DNA of 8,036 bases. Origin: JASFEQ01 sp050122535. Its GTDB lineage: Bacteria; Desulfobacterota; DSM-4660; Desulfatiglandales; HGW-15. A program made the position numbers and the translations under genes. Below the pieces are notes generated by a model. It worked only from the letters and a program-made list of their open reading frames with translations. It did no database searches and had not been told where the DNA came from. Positions 1-5,896 of this stretch are shown piece after piece. The stretch's first letter is position 1. Each line of letters starts with the position of its first letter. The DNA lies in the NCBI GenBank assembly GCA_050122535.1, contig JASFIT010000210.1:1-8036 (forward strand). Direction: 5' to 3'.

Positions 1-1004
1 ATGACAGACTCTGCTTTGCGCTGACTCCACACGGTCTCTGGACGTGCTTGAACAATAAACATATTTTCCGGAAAAGGCATGTCCTTATCAATGGCCCACT
101 CGATATCCATATGTCGACCGTAATGTGCTTCAATGTTCTTGGCTATTTTAACTAACTCCTTGACCTCCTGCTCTTCCAAGCAGCACGTACACTGCATATC
201 TGATTCCACATCGGCATTTATCACCTCACCCTTGTCGGGATCGAAGATACATTCTATATGCTTGGTAGATATGGTCTTTTCACTGGTCTCCATGACTACC
301 TTATCGACAACGAATTTATCAGGGTTCACAGAACCGGATACGACCGTTTCTCCCAGGCCCCAACTCCCTTCGATGAGGACCTTGGATGGGTCTCCATCAG
401 TCGGGTTCAGGGTAAACATAACCCCTGCGGCCTTTGAATTCACCATTCTTTGTATCCCTACGCTGATCAAAACCTTTTCATGGGGAAAATCGTTCTTGAT
501 TCTGTAACTGATGGCACGTGGTGTAAACAGACTGGCCCAGCATTTCTGCACACTTCTGATGACCTTGTCTGCCCCCAGAACCCATAGGTAGGTTTCTTGC
601 TGCCCGGCAAAGCTTGCTGAAGGTAGATCTTCAGCCGTCGCGCTGGATCGAACCGCTACGGGAACCGTTTCTGCATCACATTTCTTGCAGAGCTGAGAAT
701 AGCCCACTTCTATCGCCATCCTCGTTTTATCGGACATGGAAGCATTATTGATCAATTCTTGGACTTTTTTGGCCGCGTGATTTAGGGATTTCACATCGTC
801 GGGATCAAGCTCGGAAAGGATGTCACTGATCTTGTCTTTTATTTCTGCCTCGGTTATGAAACGCAAGTAGCTATCAGTGGTTACGGCGAATCCGGGTGGG
901 ACTCGAATACCGGCCTTGATCATCTCTCCCAGGCTCGCATTCTTACCACCAACCAAGGGAAGAGAACCCTTGTCCACCTTCTCGAAGTTAAGGGTATAAT
1001 CCAT
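1..1004 (-). CDS. ATP-grasp (PEP synthase/PPDK N-terminal type) subunit, phenylphosphate synthase beta-like; partial at window edge
   Basis: Translating the minus strand from ATG 1004 gives 334 complete codons with no stop before base 1, so the 3' end lies outside the window. Visible motifs are typical of the nucleotide-binding PPDK_N domain (PF01326): LVGGKNASLGEM near residues 17-28 with Lys21, VAVRSSATAEDLPSASFAGQ near 116-135 with Arg119, EGSWGLGETVVSG near 212-224, and IVQARPETVW near 317-326, which normally closes this domain. The protein therefore probably ends soon after, at about 340-370 residues, rather than continuing into a full PEP synthase of about 800. Its expected role is to bind ATP and phosphorylate the histidine of the partner encoded just upstream. 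The start is supported by a G-rich Shine-Dalgarno stretch (complement of 1011-1021) six bases before the ATG. A cysteine cluster (CTCC, 272-275) is an oddity. The ATP-grasp fold is near certain; the subunit assignment is inference from context. Confidence 0.85.
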   Translation of the reverse strand, partial: MDYTLNFEKVDKGSLPLVGGKNASLGEMIKAGIRVPPGFAVTTDSYLRFITEAEIKDKISDILSELDPDDVKSLNHAAKKVQELINNASMSDKTRMAIEVGYSQLCKKCDAETVPVAVRSSATAEDLPSASFAGQQETYLWVLGADKVIRSVQKCWASLFTPRAISYRIKNDFPHEKVLISVGIQRMVNSKAAGVMFTLNPTDGDPSKVLIEGSWGLGETVVSGSVNPDKFVVDKVVMETSEKTISTKHIECIFDPDKGEVINADVESDMQCTCCLEEQEVKELVKIAKNIEAHYGRHMDIEWAIDKDMPFPENMFIVQARPETVWSQRKAESV

Positions 1005-1107
1005 TGGGTACCCCCTCCCCCTCTCCTGGGGCCTCCGGCTCGTAAAGCCTATGCCTCGGAGAGGAGGGGGCTTGGGGGAGGGGGAGGGGATCCCCCACCC
1101 CCACCTT
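1005..1107 (-). repeat. G/C-run palindrome between the two dikinase genes, containing the downstream gene's RBS
   Basis: The 103-nt intergenic stretch consists mostly of C-runs and G-runs. CCCCCTCCCCC at 1011-1021 is perfectly complementary to GGGGGAGGGGG at 1074-1084, and the segment between them has further imperfect pairing (CTCTCC against GGAGAG). A second possibility pairs the minus-strand G-runs just after the upstream stop codon (complement of 1091-1102) with the same C-runs, and GGGGATCCCC at 1086-1095 is itself a perfect palindrome. In the minus-strand mRNA the 1011-1021 arm is the ribosome binding site of the downstream gene. It may be a dispersed repeat, a translational control element, or both. 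Confidence 0.65.
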
Positions 1108-2970
1108 TTATCCTGCCTTTTTCACAATACTGACCACACCCGTATCACCATCGACCCGAACCGTATCCCCGGTCTTGATGACCTGTGTGGCAAGACCCGT
1201 ACCGGTCACCGACGGGACGCCATACTCCCTGCATACGATAGCCGCATGACTGGTCAGCCCGCCGATATCCGTAACCGCCGCCTTAATTTTGGTAAACACA
1301 GGGGCCCAGGAAGGATTCGTGGACGGGCACACCAGAATCTCACCAGGTTGCAGGTCCACAATTTCCTTAAGAAGCTTCAGCACCCTTGCAGGTCCTTCCA
1401 CGACACCGGCTGAAGAGGCAAATCCCTTGATTTCTGAGACATCCTCGGCCGCCGGTCCTCCTTCCATACCTTTGAGCCATTCTTTCACTTTATCCGTGGT
1501 AATACCCCAAAGCATGACCGTAAATGGTTCAGCCACTTCTTCGGGTGGCACACCCAGGGCAGGTATCGGGCTCCACTTGCTGGCTGCCTCCAGAATCTTT
1601 TTTCGCTTTTGAGCTGTGGCCTTGTAATATGGGGCCCTTGTGGGAATGTCCACGCCCAGAGCCCAAGCGGTTGCCTGCTCGGTTAGGAGTTCAGGGATCT
1701 CATAGCGGTGAAACATAAAAATGTCATCCACTTCATCAAGCATCCCGTTGTCAACCAAAAGCTGGCCAAATTGCCTTATCTTGGAAAACCATATGGTGTG
1801 GAACCAGTGCTCAACCCAGAAGAGATGGTCTTCAGCATACCGGTATATGGTTCTGATGGTGTTATAGGCGTCATCAAAAGCCTTCCGGTCTTCGTCGGTC
1901 TTTATCAATTGACGATACTCGGCAACGATTTGGTCTCTCTCCTTTTCAATCTCGTCCAAGGACCGCTCAATCGTCTCTCCATCTCCCAGCCTCTCTATGT
2001 ACCCCTTGATGTAACTATAAGGAATTTCTGGCATATTGATCCAGCTTCCCTCATAGTGTAGCCAGCCACTGCCACATGACACATAAAACCATGGATCTTT
2101 GGCCTTCTCATACTCCTCGAGCCAGCCCTTTCCATCAGGAATGCCCTTCAGCTCCTTCACCTTATCGTCCACTGAAGCATCACTCTTGAGGATATCACCC
2201 ACACCACGTGAGTCGTGGGCCAGTCTGGCCAGTCGGCAAAGCTCCTCTTCAGGTCGGAACATGGATACATAGGCCCCGGCCACCATCTTACCAATGGCAC
2301 TCTCACTAATTCCGGGAAAGAGTTTCCTGCATACATCACCAAACATGAGATAGGCAAGATAGGTCAGGTTGAGCATCTCGAAGTGGTACTGCCAGCCCTT
2401 AAACATGTTGTTGACCAGCTTATCGAAGGCTTCAATAAGGTCGTAGCTCACATAACAGCCCGTGGGTGCTGGTAGAACCTCGTCCTCAGAAACAAATTTG
2501 GGAAGCTCCTTTGGAACCTCCAGGGCAGCCATTTCTTCGCCCAGGACCTTAAACTTGGTCAGCCACTTGTCCCATAGTTCGTCGTAGTGCTCGAACACAT
2601 AGAAGACCCTCTTCTCAAAGAGTTGTGCCTTCTCTCCAATGACTTCATCTGGTGGCGGTGCAATGGCGCAGATGTACATGTAACACCCCACCATCCTCTG
2701 GGCGATTCCCTGGGCCGGAGGTATGCAGAATACCCTGGTGGTGTACTGCGAGAGCGCGATCTGCCATGCCTCCTGAAAGAGCAAGTCTAATGGTGGCATG
2801 GGCTCGGGTGCGTGAATTTTGTCCTGGTACCAGAATTGACCTTTTTCCCAATCTGCCCTGTCCTTGGAGAACAGGTGATGTGATGGATACATCTCTTCCC
2901 AGCCTTCAAGTTCAGGTGGAACTTGGAACTCGTGCGGATCTGGAAACCTTCCTGCTTTTTCTTCTGCCAT
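1108..2970 (-). CDS. PEP-utilising phosphohistidine-domain protein, phenylphosphate synthase alpha-like
   Basis: This 620-residue (about 70 kDa) protein has a swivelling phosphohistidine domain (PF00391) at its C-terminus, about residues 515-617. It carries SSAGVVEGPARVL near 519-531, the glycine-rich catalytic loop TDIGGLTSHAAIVCREYG with His575, and the closing DGDTGVV. The first 500 residues have no ATP-grasp motifs and no PEP/pyruvate TIM barrel follows, so this is not PEP synthase or PPDK. The size, the C-terminal histidine, and a separate ATP-grasp subunit encoded next match the alpha-beta arrangement of phenylphosphate synthase, the first step of anaerobic phenol degradation, where a histidine near residue 569 is phosphorylated (recalled from the Thauera enzyme). 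The N-terminal region (WYQDKIHAPEPMPPLD near 47-62, then SQYTTRVFCIPPAQG) probably binds the substrate. Rifampicin phosphotransferase-like enzymes are an alternative fold relative. The start has a strong GGGAGGG five bases upstream (complement of 2976-2982). The fold is confident, the substrate is not. Confidence 0.82.
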   Translation of the reverse strand: MAEEKAGRFPDPHEFQVPPELEGWEEMYPSHHLFSKDRADWEKGQFWYQDKIHAPEPMPPLDLLFQEAWQIALSQYTTRVFCIPPAQGIAQRMVGCYMYICAIAPPPDEVIGEKAQLFEKRVFYVFEHYDELWDKWLTKFKVLGEEMAALEVPKELPKFVSEDEVLPAPTGCYVSYDLIEAFDKLVNNMFKGWQYHFEMLNLTYLAYLMFGDVCRKLFPGISESAIGKMVAGAYVSMFRPEEELCRLARLAHDSRGVGDILKSDASVDDKVKELKGIPDGKGWLEEYEKAKDPWFYVSCGSGWLHYEGSWINMPEIPYSYIKGYIERLGDGETIERSLDEIEKERDQIVAEYRQLIKTDEDRKAFDDAYNTIRTIYRYAEDHLFWVEHWFHTIWFSKIRQFGQLLVDNGMLDEVDDIFMFHRYEIPELLTEQATAWALGVDIPTRAPYYKATAQKRKKILEAASKWSPIPALGVPPEEVAEPFTVMLWGITTDKVKEWLKGMEGGPAAEDVSEIKGFASSAGVVEGPARVLKLLKEIVDLQPGEILVCPSTNPSWAPVFTKIKAAVTDIGGLTSHAAIVCREYGVPSVTGTGLATQVIKTGDTVRVDGDTGVVSIVKKAG

Positions 2971-2975
2971 TTTTT

Positions 2976-2982
2976 CCCTCCC
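2976..2982 (-). promoter_or_regulatory. Ribosome binding site of the alpha-like gene
   Basis: The minus strand reads GGGAGGG, then five A residues, then the ATG at 2970. This is a strong Shine-Dalgarno match with short but workable spacing, and it fixes the start codon. Confidence 0.75.
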
Positions 2983-3248
2983 TTCAAGATTTATGGGTTA
3001 AAGGTTAGGTGGAAAATGAATAAGGAGAACAACCTAAGAGATTCCCAGTAAAAGGAAGTGATTTGATTTGTTTAAGAATCTTGATTAACTCGGAAACGTG
3101 ACTGAAAAGACGGAAAAGGAAAAGTTTTAACGGATCACACGGATCTGAGAAGTAAGTTCCCATATAATATCGCTTTTTGGCTCTCTGTTGAGATGCGGAA
3201 AAGGTTGGGTTTCAGGATGGACAGGCCAACAGCTCATCGAGCTTAAGC

Positions 3249-3277
3249 ATAATCGAATATTAAAAAAATCCTGTCAA
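3249..3277 (-). promoter_or_regulatory. Candidate sigma70 promoter for the dikinase operon
   Basis: On the minus strand a perfect TTGACA -35 hexamer (complement of 3272-3277) is followed after 17 bases by GATTAT (complement of 3249-3254), 4 of 6 to the -10 consensus. Initiation would fall near 3242, giving a leader of about 270 nt before the ATG at 2970. The region is AT-rich and a LysR-type dyad lies just upstream. This is a sequence match only; another start site closer to the gene cannot be excluded. Confidence 0.5.
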
Positions 3278-3288
3278 TTTCATTTTTG

Positions 3289-3303
3289 TTATGGTATCCA
3301 TAA
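3289..3303. promoter_or_regulatory. Putative LysR-type operator (T-N11-A dyad)
   Basis: TTATGG-TAT-CCATAA is a perfect inverted repeat with 6-bp arms and a 3-bp centre, and it contains T-N11-A (T3290 to A3302), the general LysR-family recognition pattern. It lies between the divergent genes, 11 bp upstream of the minus-strand -35 (centre about -54 from the inferred start) and overlapping the -35 region of the candidate plus-strand promoter. That placement would allow both activation of the operon and autorepression of the regulator. The binding protein is inferred to be the LysR encoded at 3460. Confidence 0.5.
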
Positions 3304-3317
3304 TTTTTTTTTATGAT
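3289..3317 (+). promoter_or_regulatory. Weak candidate promoter for the LysR gene
   Basis: TATGAT at 3312-3317 matches the -10 consensus at 5 of 6 positions. The hexamer 17 bases upstream (TTATGG) is a poor -35 and lies inside the putative operator; TTGTTA at 3287 matches better but gives a 19-bp spacer. A weak -35 overlapped by the dyad would suit an autoregulated LysR gene. Initiation would be near 3324, about 136 nt before the ATG. Confidence 0.3.
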
Positions 3318-3323
3318 TTCTTT

Positions 3324-3350
3324 TGATGCATAATATTTATTTAGGCATCA
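3324..3350. repeat. Inverted repeat TGATGC-N15-GCATCA in the divergent control region
   Basis: TGATGC at 3324-3329 and GCATCA at 3345-3350 are perfectly complementary, with a 15-bp AT-rich spacer that includes TAATAT. It could be a second operator or a weak hairpin in the LysR leader; the sequence does not decide. Confidence 0.35.
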
Positions 3351-3402
3351 GGCATAAACTTGCACTCCCCATGGGGGGAGAGGGGGTAGGCCTGCTTGCC
3401 AA

Positions 3403-3443
3403 CTGCCCGCCATCCCGCTGAAAGCGGGGCTCTCGTAAGGCAG
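3403..3443 (+). repeat. Imperfect hairpin upstream of the LysR ribosome binding site
   Basis: The core CCCGCT-GAA-AGCGGG (3414-3428) is a perfect 6-bp stem with a 3-nt loop. Outer arms CTGCC (3403-3407) and GGCAG (3439-3443) also pair. It directly abuts the G-rich ribosome binding site of the LysR gene. The form (short GC stem, terminal loop, flanking G-runs) is that of a REP/intergenic palindrome rather than a terminator, since no T-run follows. Confidence 0.5.
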
Positions 3444-3452
3444 GGGGAGGGG
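3443..3452 (+). promoter_or_regulatory. G-rich ribosome binding site of the LysR gene
   Basis: GGGGGAGGGG lies seven bases before the ATG at 3460 and includes GGAGG. It resembles the G-run RBS in front of the beta-like dikinase gene, suggesting that a related palindromic repeat supplies both. Confidence 0.65.
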
Positions 3453-3459
3453 CGCAAAT

Positions 3460-4407
3460 ATGCTCAACTTCAATCAACTCAGAGTATTTTGTCAGACTGC
3501 AAGATATCTAAGTTGTACCAAGGCGGCAGAGAAACTCTACGTTACACAACCGGCCGTCACCGCCCAGGTCAAACTCCTTGAAGATTCCTGCAATCTGAAG
3601 CTCTTTAAGAAAAAGGGCCGAAGAATATTTCTGACAGACGAAGGAAAGACCCTCTATGATTATGCGGCAAAGGTTTTTGAATATGAAAAGGAGATCGAGA
3701 GCGTCATCGAGGAGATGAAGGAATTGAAAAGGGGGGTATTGCGTCTGGGGACCACCAAGGCCTATGCCCGCTACTTCATGCCTTTTCTCATCACCAGCTT
3801 CCGTGAGGCCTATCCTCATATCAAGATCCACCTGGATGAAGGGAGCTCTTCGGATATGATTCGCAGCTTGCTTGATTTGAAAAATGAGGTGGCTCTCATA
3901 TCCAAAGCCGAAGATAACCCAGTTATCCGCTTCATTCCCTTCAGTCACGAAGAACTGGTGCTCATCACAGCGCCGGATCACAGACTGGCCCGGAGAAAAA
4001 GCGTCTTAGTCCGCGATCTGGAGGAAGAGCCAATCATCATGAAGGAAAGAGGATCGGGTACGAGAAAACTGGTCAATGAGTTATTTTCCAAAAAGGGCTT
4101 AAACCCCAATATTCTGATGGAGACCAGCAATACAGAGTTTATCAAACAGCTCGTTCAACGAGGGGATGGGGTCTCCTTTGTGGTCCGGGAAGCGGTGGCA
4201 ACAGAACTCCAGGAAGGGAAACTGACTACCGTCCCAATTAGAGGCTCAAAAGTCTACTTGGATGTGAGCATTGCCTATCTAAAAGATCAACATCTGTCGC
4301 CCCCAGCTCAAGCCTTCTTGGATGTACTCCTTAATATCGCAGAAGGAGAAGAGCCTTATCAAGGCATCAGGACCATTATGGCCAGAATGCTGGCACAGTG
4401 GAAGTGA
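3460..4407 (+). CDS. LysR-family transcriptional regulator
   Basis: The 315-residue product has the usual length and layout of LysR regulators. An N-terminal winged helix-turn-helix (about 3-62) carries TKAAEKLYVTQPAVTAQVKL near 20-39, the family's recognition helix pattern, and LTDEGKTLYDYA closing the wing. A helical linker (about 63-91) is followed by the effector-binding domain from GVLRLGTT (92-99), with the typical REAYPHIKIHLDEG and later VQRGDGVSFV stretches. The gene is divergent from the dikinase operon and a T-N11-A dyad lies between them, so it probably controls that operon in response to a pathway metabolite, and may repress itself. The effector cannot be read from the sequence. 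It could also act on the FAD oxidoreductase gene 125 bp downstream, which is co-oriented with no clear terminator between. The start is fixed by the G-rich RBS. Confidence 0.93.
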   Translation: MLNFNQLRVFCQTARYLSCTKAAEKLYVTQPAVTAQVKLLEDSCNLKLFKKKGRRIFLTDEGKTLYDYAAKVFEYEKEIESVIEEMKELKRGVLRLGTTKAYARYFMPFLITSFREAYPHIKIHLDEGSSSDMIRSLLDLKNEVALISKAEDNPVIRFIPFSHEELVLITAPDHRLARRKSVLVRDLEEEPIIMKERGSGTRKLVNELFSKKGLNPNILMETSNTEFIKQLVQRGDGVSFVVREAVATELQEGKLTTVPIRGSKVYLDVSIAYLKDQHLSPPAQAFLDVLLNIAEGEEPYQGIRTIMARMLAQWK

Positions 4408-4500
4408 AAACCTGCGCTCAGGGTATGTCTGAAAGTAGGATAGTTGCGCCTCGGCGTGATTCAGTCTAACGTTTAGCCAGGGCAGGTAAATCCCAAGCAC

Positions 4501-4520
4501 CAAATATCAAATTCCAAATA
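4501..4520 (+). repeat. Short tandem CAAAT repeat, period 7
   Basis: CAAAT occurs at 4501, 4508 and 4515 at exact 7-bp spacing, running straight into the AAGGA ribosome binding site (4520-4524) of the next gene. It is short and may be a fragment of a dispersed AT-rich intergenic repeat or simply low-complexity sequence. Confidence 0.35.
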
Positions 4521-4532
4521 AGGACGAATTCA

Positions 4533-5627
4533 ATGATTAACAGAAAGTATGATGTCGTCGTCGTTGGTGCCGGTCCGGGAGGTTCGGTGGCTGCAAAAAA
4601 GTGTGCCCAGAATGGGTTCAGAACGCTGCTCCTGGAAAAGAGGAGACTGCCCCGAGAGAAGGTATGCACCGGAATGATCATGGGGGTTTGGGCCCATAGT
4701 ATCGTTGAGCAGCAATTTGGGGATGTTCCAGGGAGAGTCTTGGTGGAACCTCATTATTTATCAGGACACATGCTGCACCTTCCTGACATGCAGCCTCAGG
4801 TTATTGAGTGGAAAACACCAATCACTTGGAGAAGAGATCTGGACTTCTGGATGAATAAGAGGGCAAAAGAGGAGGGTGTTGAGATTTGGGATAGGGCTAG
4901 GTTTCTTGGTCTCACCCAGACTGAGAAACAATGCAGAGTCACTGTTAAGAAAGACAGAGAAGAGCAAGAGCTGAGCACGAGATTTGTCATCGGAGCAGAT
5001 GGTGCTGCATCTGCGGTCAGAAAGTCCCTATTCCCATCACTAAAGGTTCATTATAGCACGGCTATTCGAGAATGCTATGAAGGGTCCATTGATATTGAAA
5101 GGGACTGCTTCCACTGGTTTTTTCCAAAATCCACTCCTCACACCAGATTCGATATCATTCACAAAGGCGATTTCTTCCTGATTGAAGGGGGTGGGCTTGG
5201 AGTGCTGAGAGAAGAAATCAATCAAACGCTGACTAATCTCGGTTTTGACCCATCTACCAAACCTGTGTGGAAGGATGGCTGTTTGGTGCCAAGGTTCTAC
5301 AAGGCACTCATTACTGGAGCCTTTTGTCCAGCCTCGGGAAACGTCTTGCTCATAGGAGATGCTGCCAATCTGATTTTCCCCATAACTTATGAAGGGATTG
5401 GTCCTGCCCTAAAAAGCGGGCTTTTGGCAGCTGATTCCATATCAGAAGCGGCTGAGCGGGGTACGGAAGCAGGTGACATATATCTGAGAGAACTGGGATC
5501 CGTGCTGGACGTATTTAAGGGGCTCTATTCGTTGAGTAAGGTGCTCGAACAGAAGGCTGACGAAGGCGTCCAGCCGCTCGCCAGGGCGATGAAAGATGCA
5601 TATGAAGAGACCCTCAAGATAGGTTAG
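4533..5627 (+). CDS. FAD-dependent oxidoreductase, geranylgeranyl reductase family
   Basis: The 364-residue protein has three landmarks of the p-hydroxybenzoate-hydroxylase-like FAD fold. These are the N-terminal dinucleotide-binding loop VVVGAGPGGSVAAKKCA (GxGxxG at 12-17, acidic Glu35 after the second strand), GADG at 154-157, and the flavin-binding GD motif LLIGDAANLIFPITYEGIG (about 272-290). EKRRLPREKVCTGMI (35-49) is characteristic of the geranylgeranyl reductase group, which reduces isoprenoid or other C=C bonds, although many members are uncharacterised dehydrogenases or hydroxylases. No membrane segment is evident. AAGGA at 4520-4524 lies eight bases before the ATG. The gene follows the LysR gene in the same direction, so co-transcription is possible. 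A link to the dikinase pathway is conceivable but unproved. The fold is confident, the substrate unknown. Confidence 0.88.
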   Translation: MINRKYDVVVVGAGPGGSVAAKKCAQNGFRTLLLEKRRLPREKVCTGMIMGVWAHSIVEQQFGDVPGRVLVEPHYLSGHMLHLPDMQPQVIEWKTPITWRRDLDFWMNKRAKEEGVEIWDRARFLGLTQTEKQCRVTVKKDREEQELSTRFVIGADGAASAVRKSLFPSLKVHYSTAIRECYEGSIDIERDCFHWFFPKSTPHTRFDIIHKGDFFLIEGGGLGVLREEINQTLTNLGFDPSTKPVWKDGCLVPRFYKALITGAFCPASGNVLLIGDAANLIFPITYEGIGPALKSGLLAADSISEAAERGTEAGDIYLRELGSVLDVFKGLYSLSKVLEQKADEGVQPLARAMKDAYEETLKIG

Positions 5628-5639
5628 TTGCAGTGGGTG

Positions 5640-5673
5640 AAACCTGATCTCATGAATGTTTTGAGGTTTTTCT
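5640..5673 (+). terminator. Weak candidate terminator after the FAD oxidoreductase gene
   Basis: AACC...CTCA (5641-5652, with a 4-nt bulge) can pair with TGAGGTT (about 5662-5668), followed by TTTTCT. The stem is short and bulged and the U-tract is broken, so this is tentative. No better terminator was seen after this gene. Confidence 0.25.
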
Positions 5674-5703
5674 GTAAAAAGATAGACTCACTAAGGGGAG
5701 CAC

Positions 5704-5845
5704 AAAATAGATTACATAAGAACTGTCATTGCGAGGAGCGTTAGCGACGAAGCAATCTCTGCAATAATTTTAACCATGAGATTGCGTCGCTCCCTTCGGT
5801 AGCTCGCAATGACAATAGTTGGCGTTATTAGATGTAACCTATTTT
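5704..5845. mobile_element. MITE-like nested palindrome with 14-bp terminal inverted repeats
   Basis: Outer arms AAAATAGATTACAT (5704-5717) and ATGTAACCTATTTT (5832-5845) are complementary at 13 of 14 positions. Inside, TGTCATTGCGAG (5724-5735) pairs perfectly with CTCGCAATGACA (5803-5814), and GCAATCTC (5752-5759) with GAGATTGC (5778-5785). The inner CATTGCGAG...GCAATCTC pattern matches an interspersed palindrome recalled from many bacterial genomes. There is no coding capacity, and no obvious target-site duplication flanks the outer arms. The 142-bp unit lies between the FAD oxidoreductase and the BFN-PDZ gene, leaving only 51 bp before the latter's ATG. Confidence 0.65.
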
Positions 5846-5896
5846 TTGCCCTCAGTAGTAAATCCAGATAACGCCGTTAATGGAGGGAAAAGGCTA

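Larger units (their letters stand above)
2971..3459. other. Divergent intergenic control region, 489 bp, no gene
   Basis: No coding region is supported here. From left to right it holds the alpha gene's RBS, a long minus-strand leader (about 2971-3241), two copies of ACGGATC nine bases apart (3130-3136 and 3139-3145), an AT-rich core (about 3240-3355) with the candidate promoters and dyads, and a G-rich segment (3368-3452) with a hairpin and the LysR gene's RBS. No riboswitch fold was recognised in the leader. Confidence 0.6.
5628..5896 (+). other. Intergenic region, 269 bp, mostly occupied by a palindromic element
   Basis: No gene is supported. It contains the weak terminator candidate, the nested palindrome, and a 51-bp remainder with the RBS of the BFN-PDZ gene (GGAGG at 5882-5886). 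An in-frame TTG at 5819 would extend that gene into the palindrome; this was not used because it has no RBS and would bury the signal peptide. Confidence 0.55.

Noticed and set aside
133..507. Plus-strand open frame of 124 codons
   Set aside because: It lies antisense inside the ATP-grasp gene, has no RBS, and its translation resembles no family; it is a shadow of the minus-strand gene.
1051..1718. Overlapping plus-strand open frames at the 3' end of the alpha-like gene
   Set aside because: All are antisense to a clearly recognisable phosphohistidine domain and start in the G-rich palindrome or inside the gene; no independent support.
1..2970. A single frameshifted PEP synthase gene instead of two subunits
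   Set aside because: The domain order is reversed relative to transcription (swivel-containing protein first, ATP-grasp second), each gene has its own start and RBS, and the PEP-binding barrel is missing.
3163..3168. TATAAT hexamer as a plus-strand promoter
   Set aside because: No acceptable -35 occurs at 16-18 bp upstream, and it is about 290 bp from the LysR start with a better-placed candidate nearer.
3508..3981. 157-codon minus-strand open frame
   Set aside because: It is fully antisense to the LysR gene, whose domains are unmistakable.
4430..4465. CTGAA...TTCAG inverted repeat after the LysR gene as a terminator
   Set aside because: The arms are only 5 bp, the loop is long, and no T-run follows.
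5722..5819. CRISPR-like repeats
   Set aside because: The repeats are inverted, not direct, and there are no regularly spaced units or spacers.
5819..5896. N-terminal extension of the BFN-PDZ protein from TTG 5819
   Set aside because: The extension has no RBS, is partly encoded by the palindromic element, and would put 26 residues in front of a good signal sequence.
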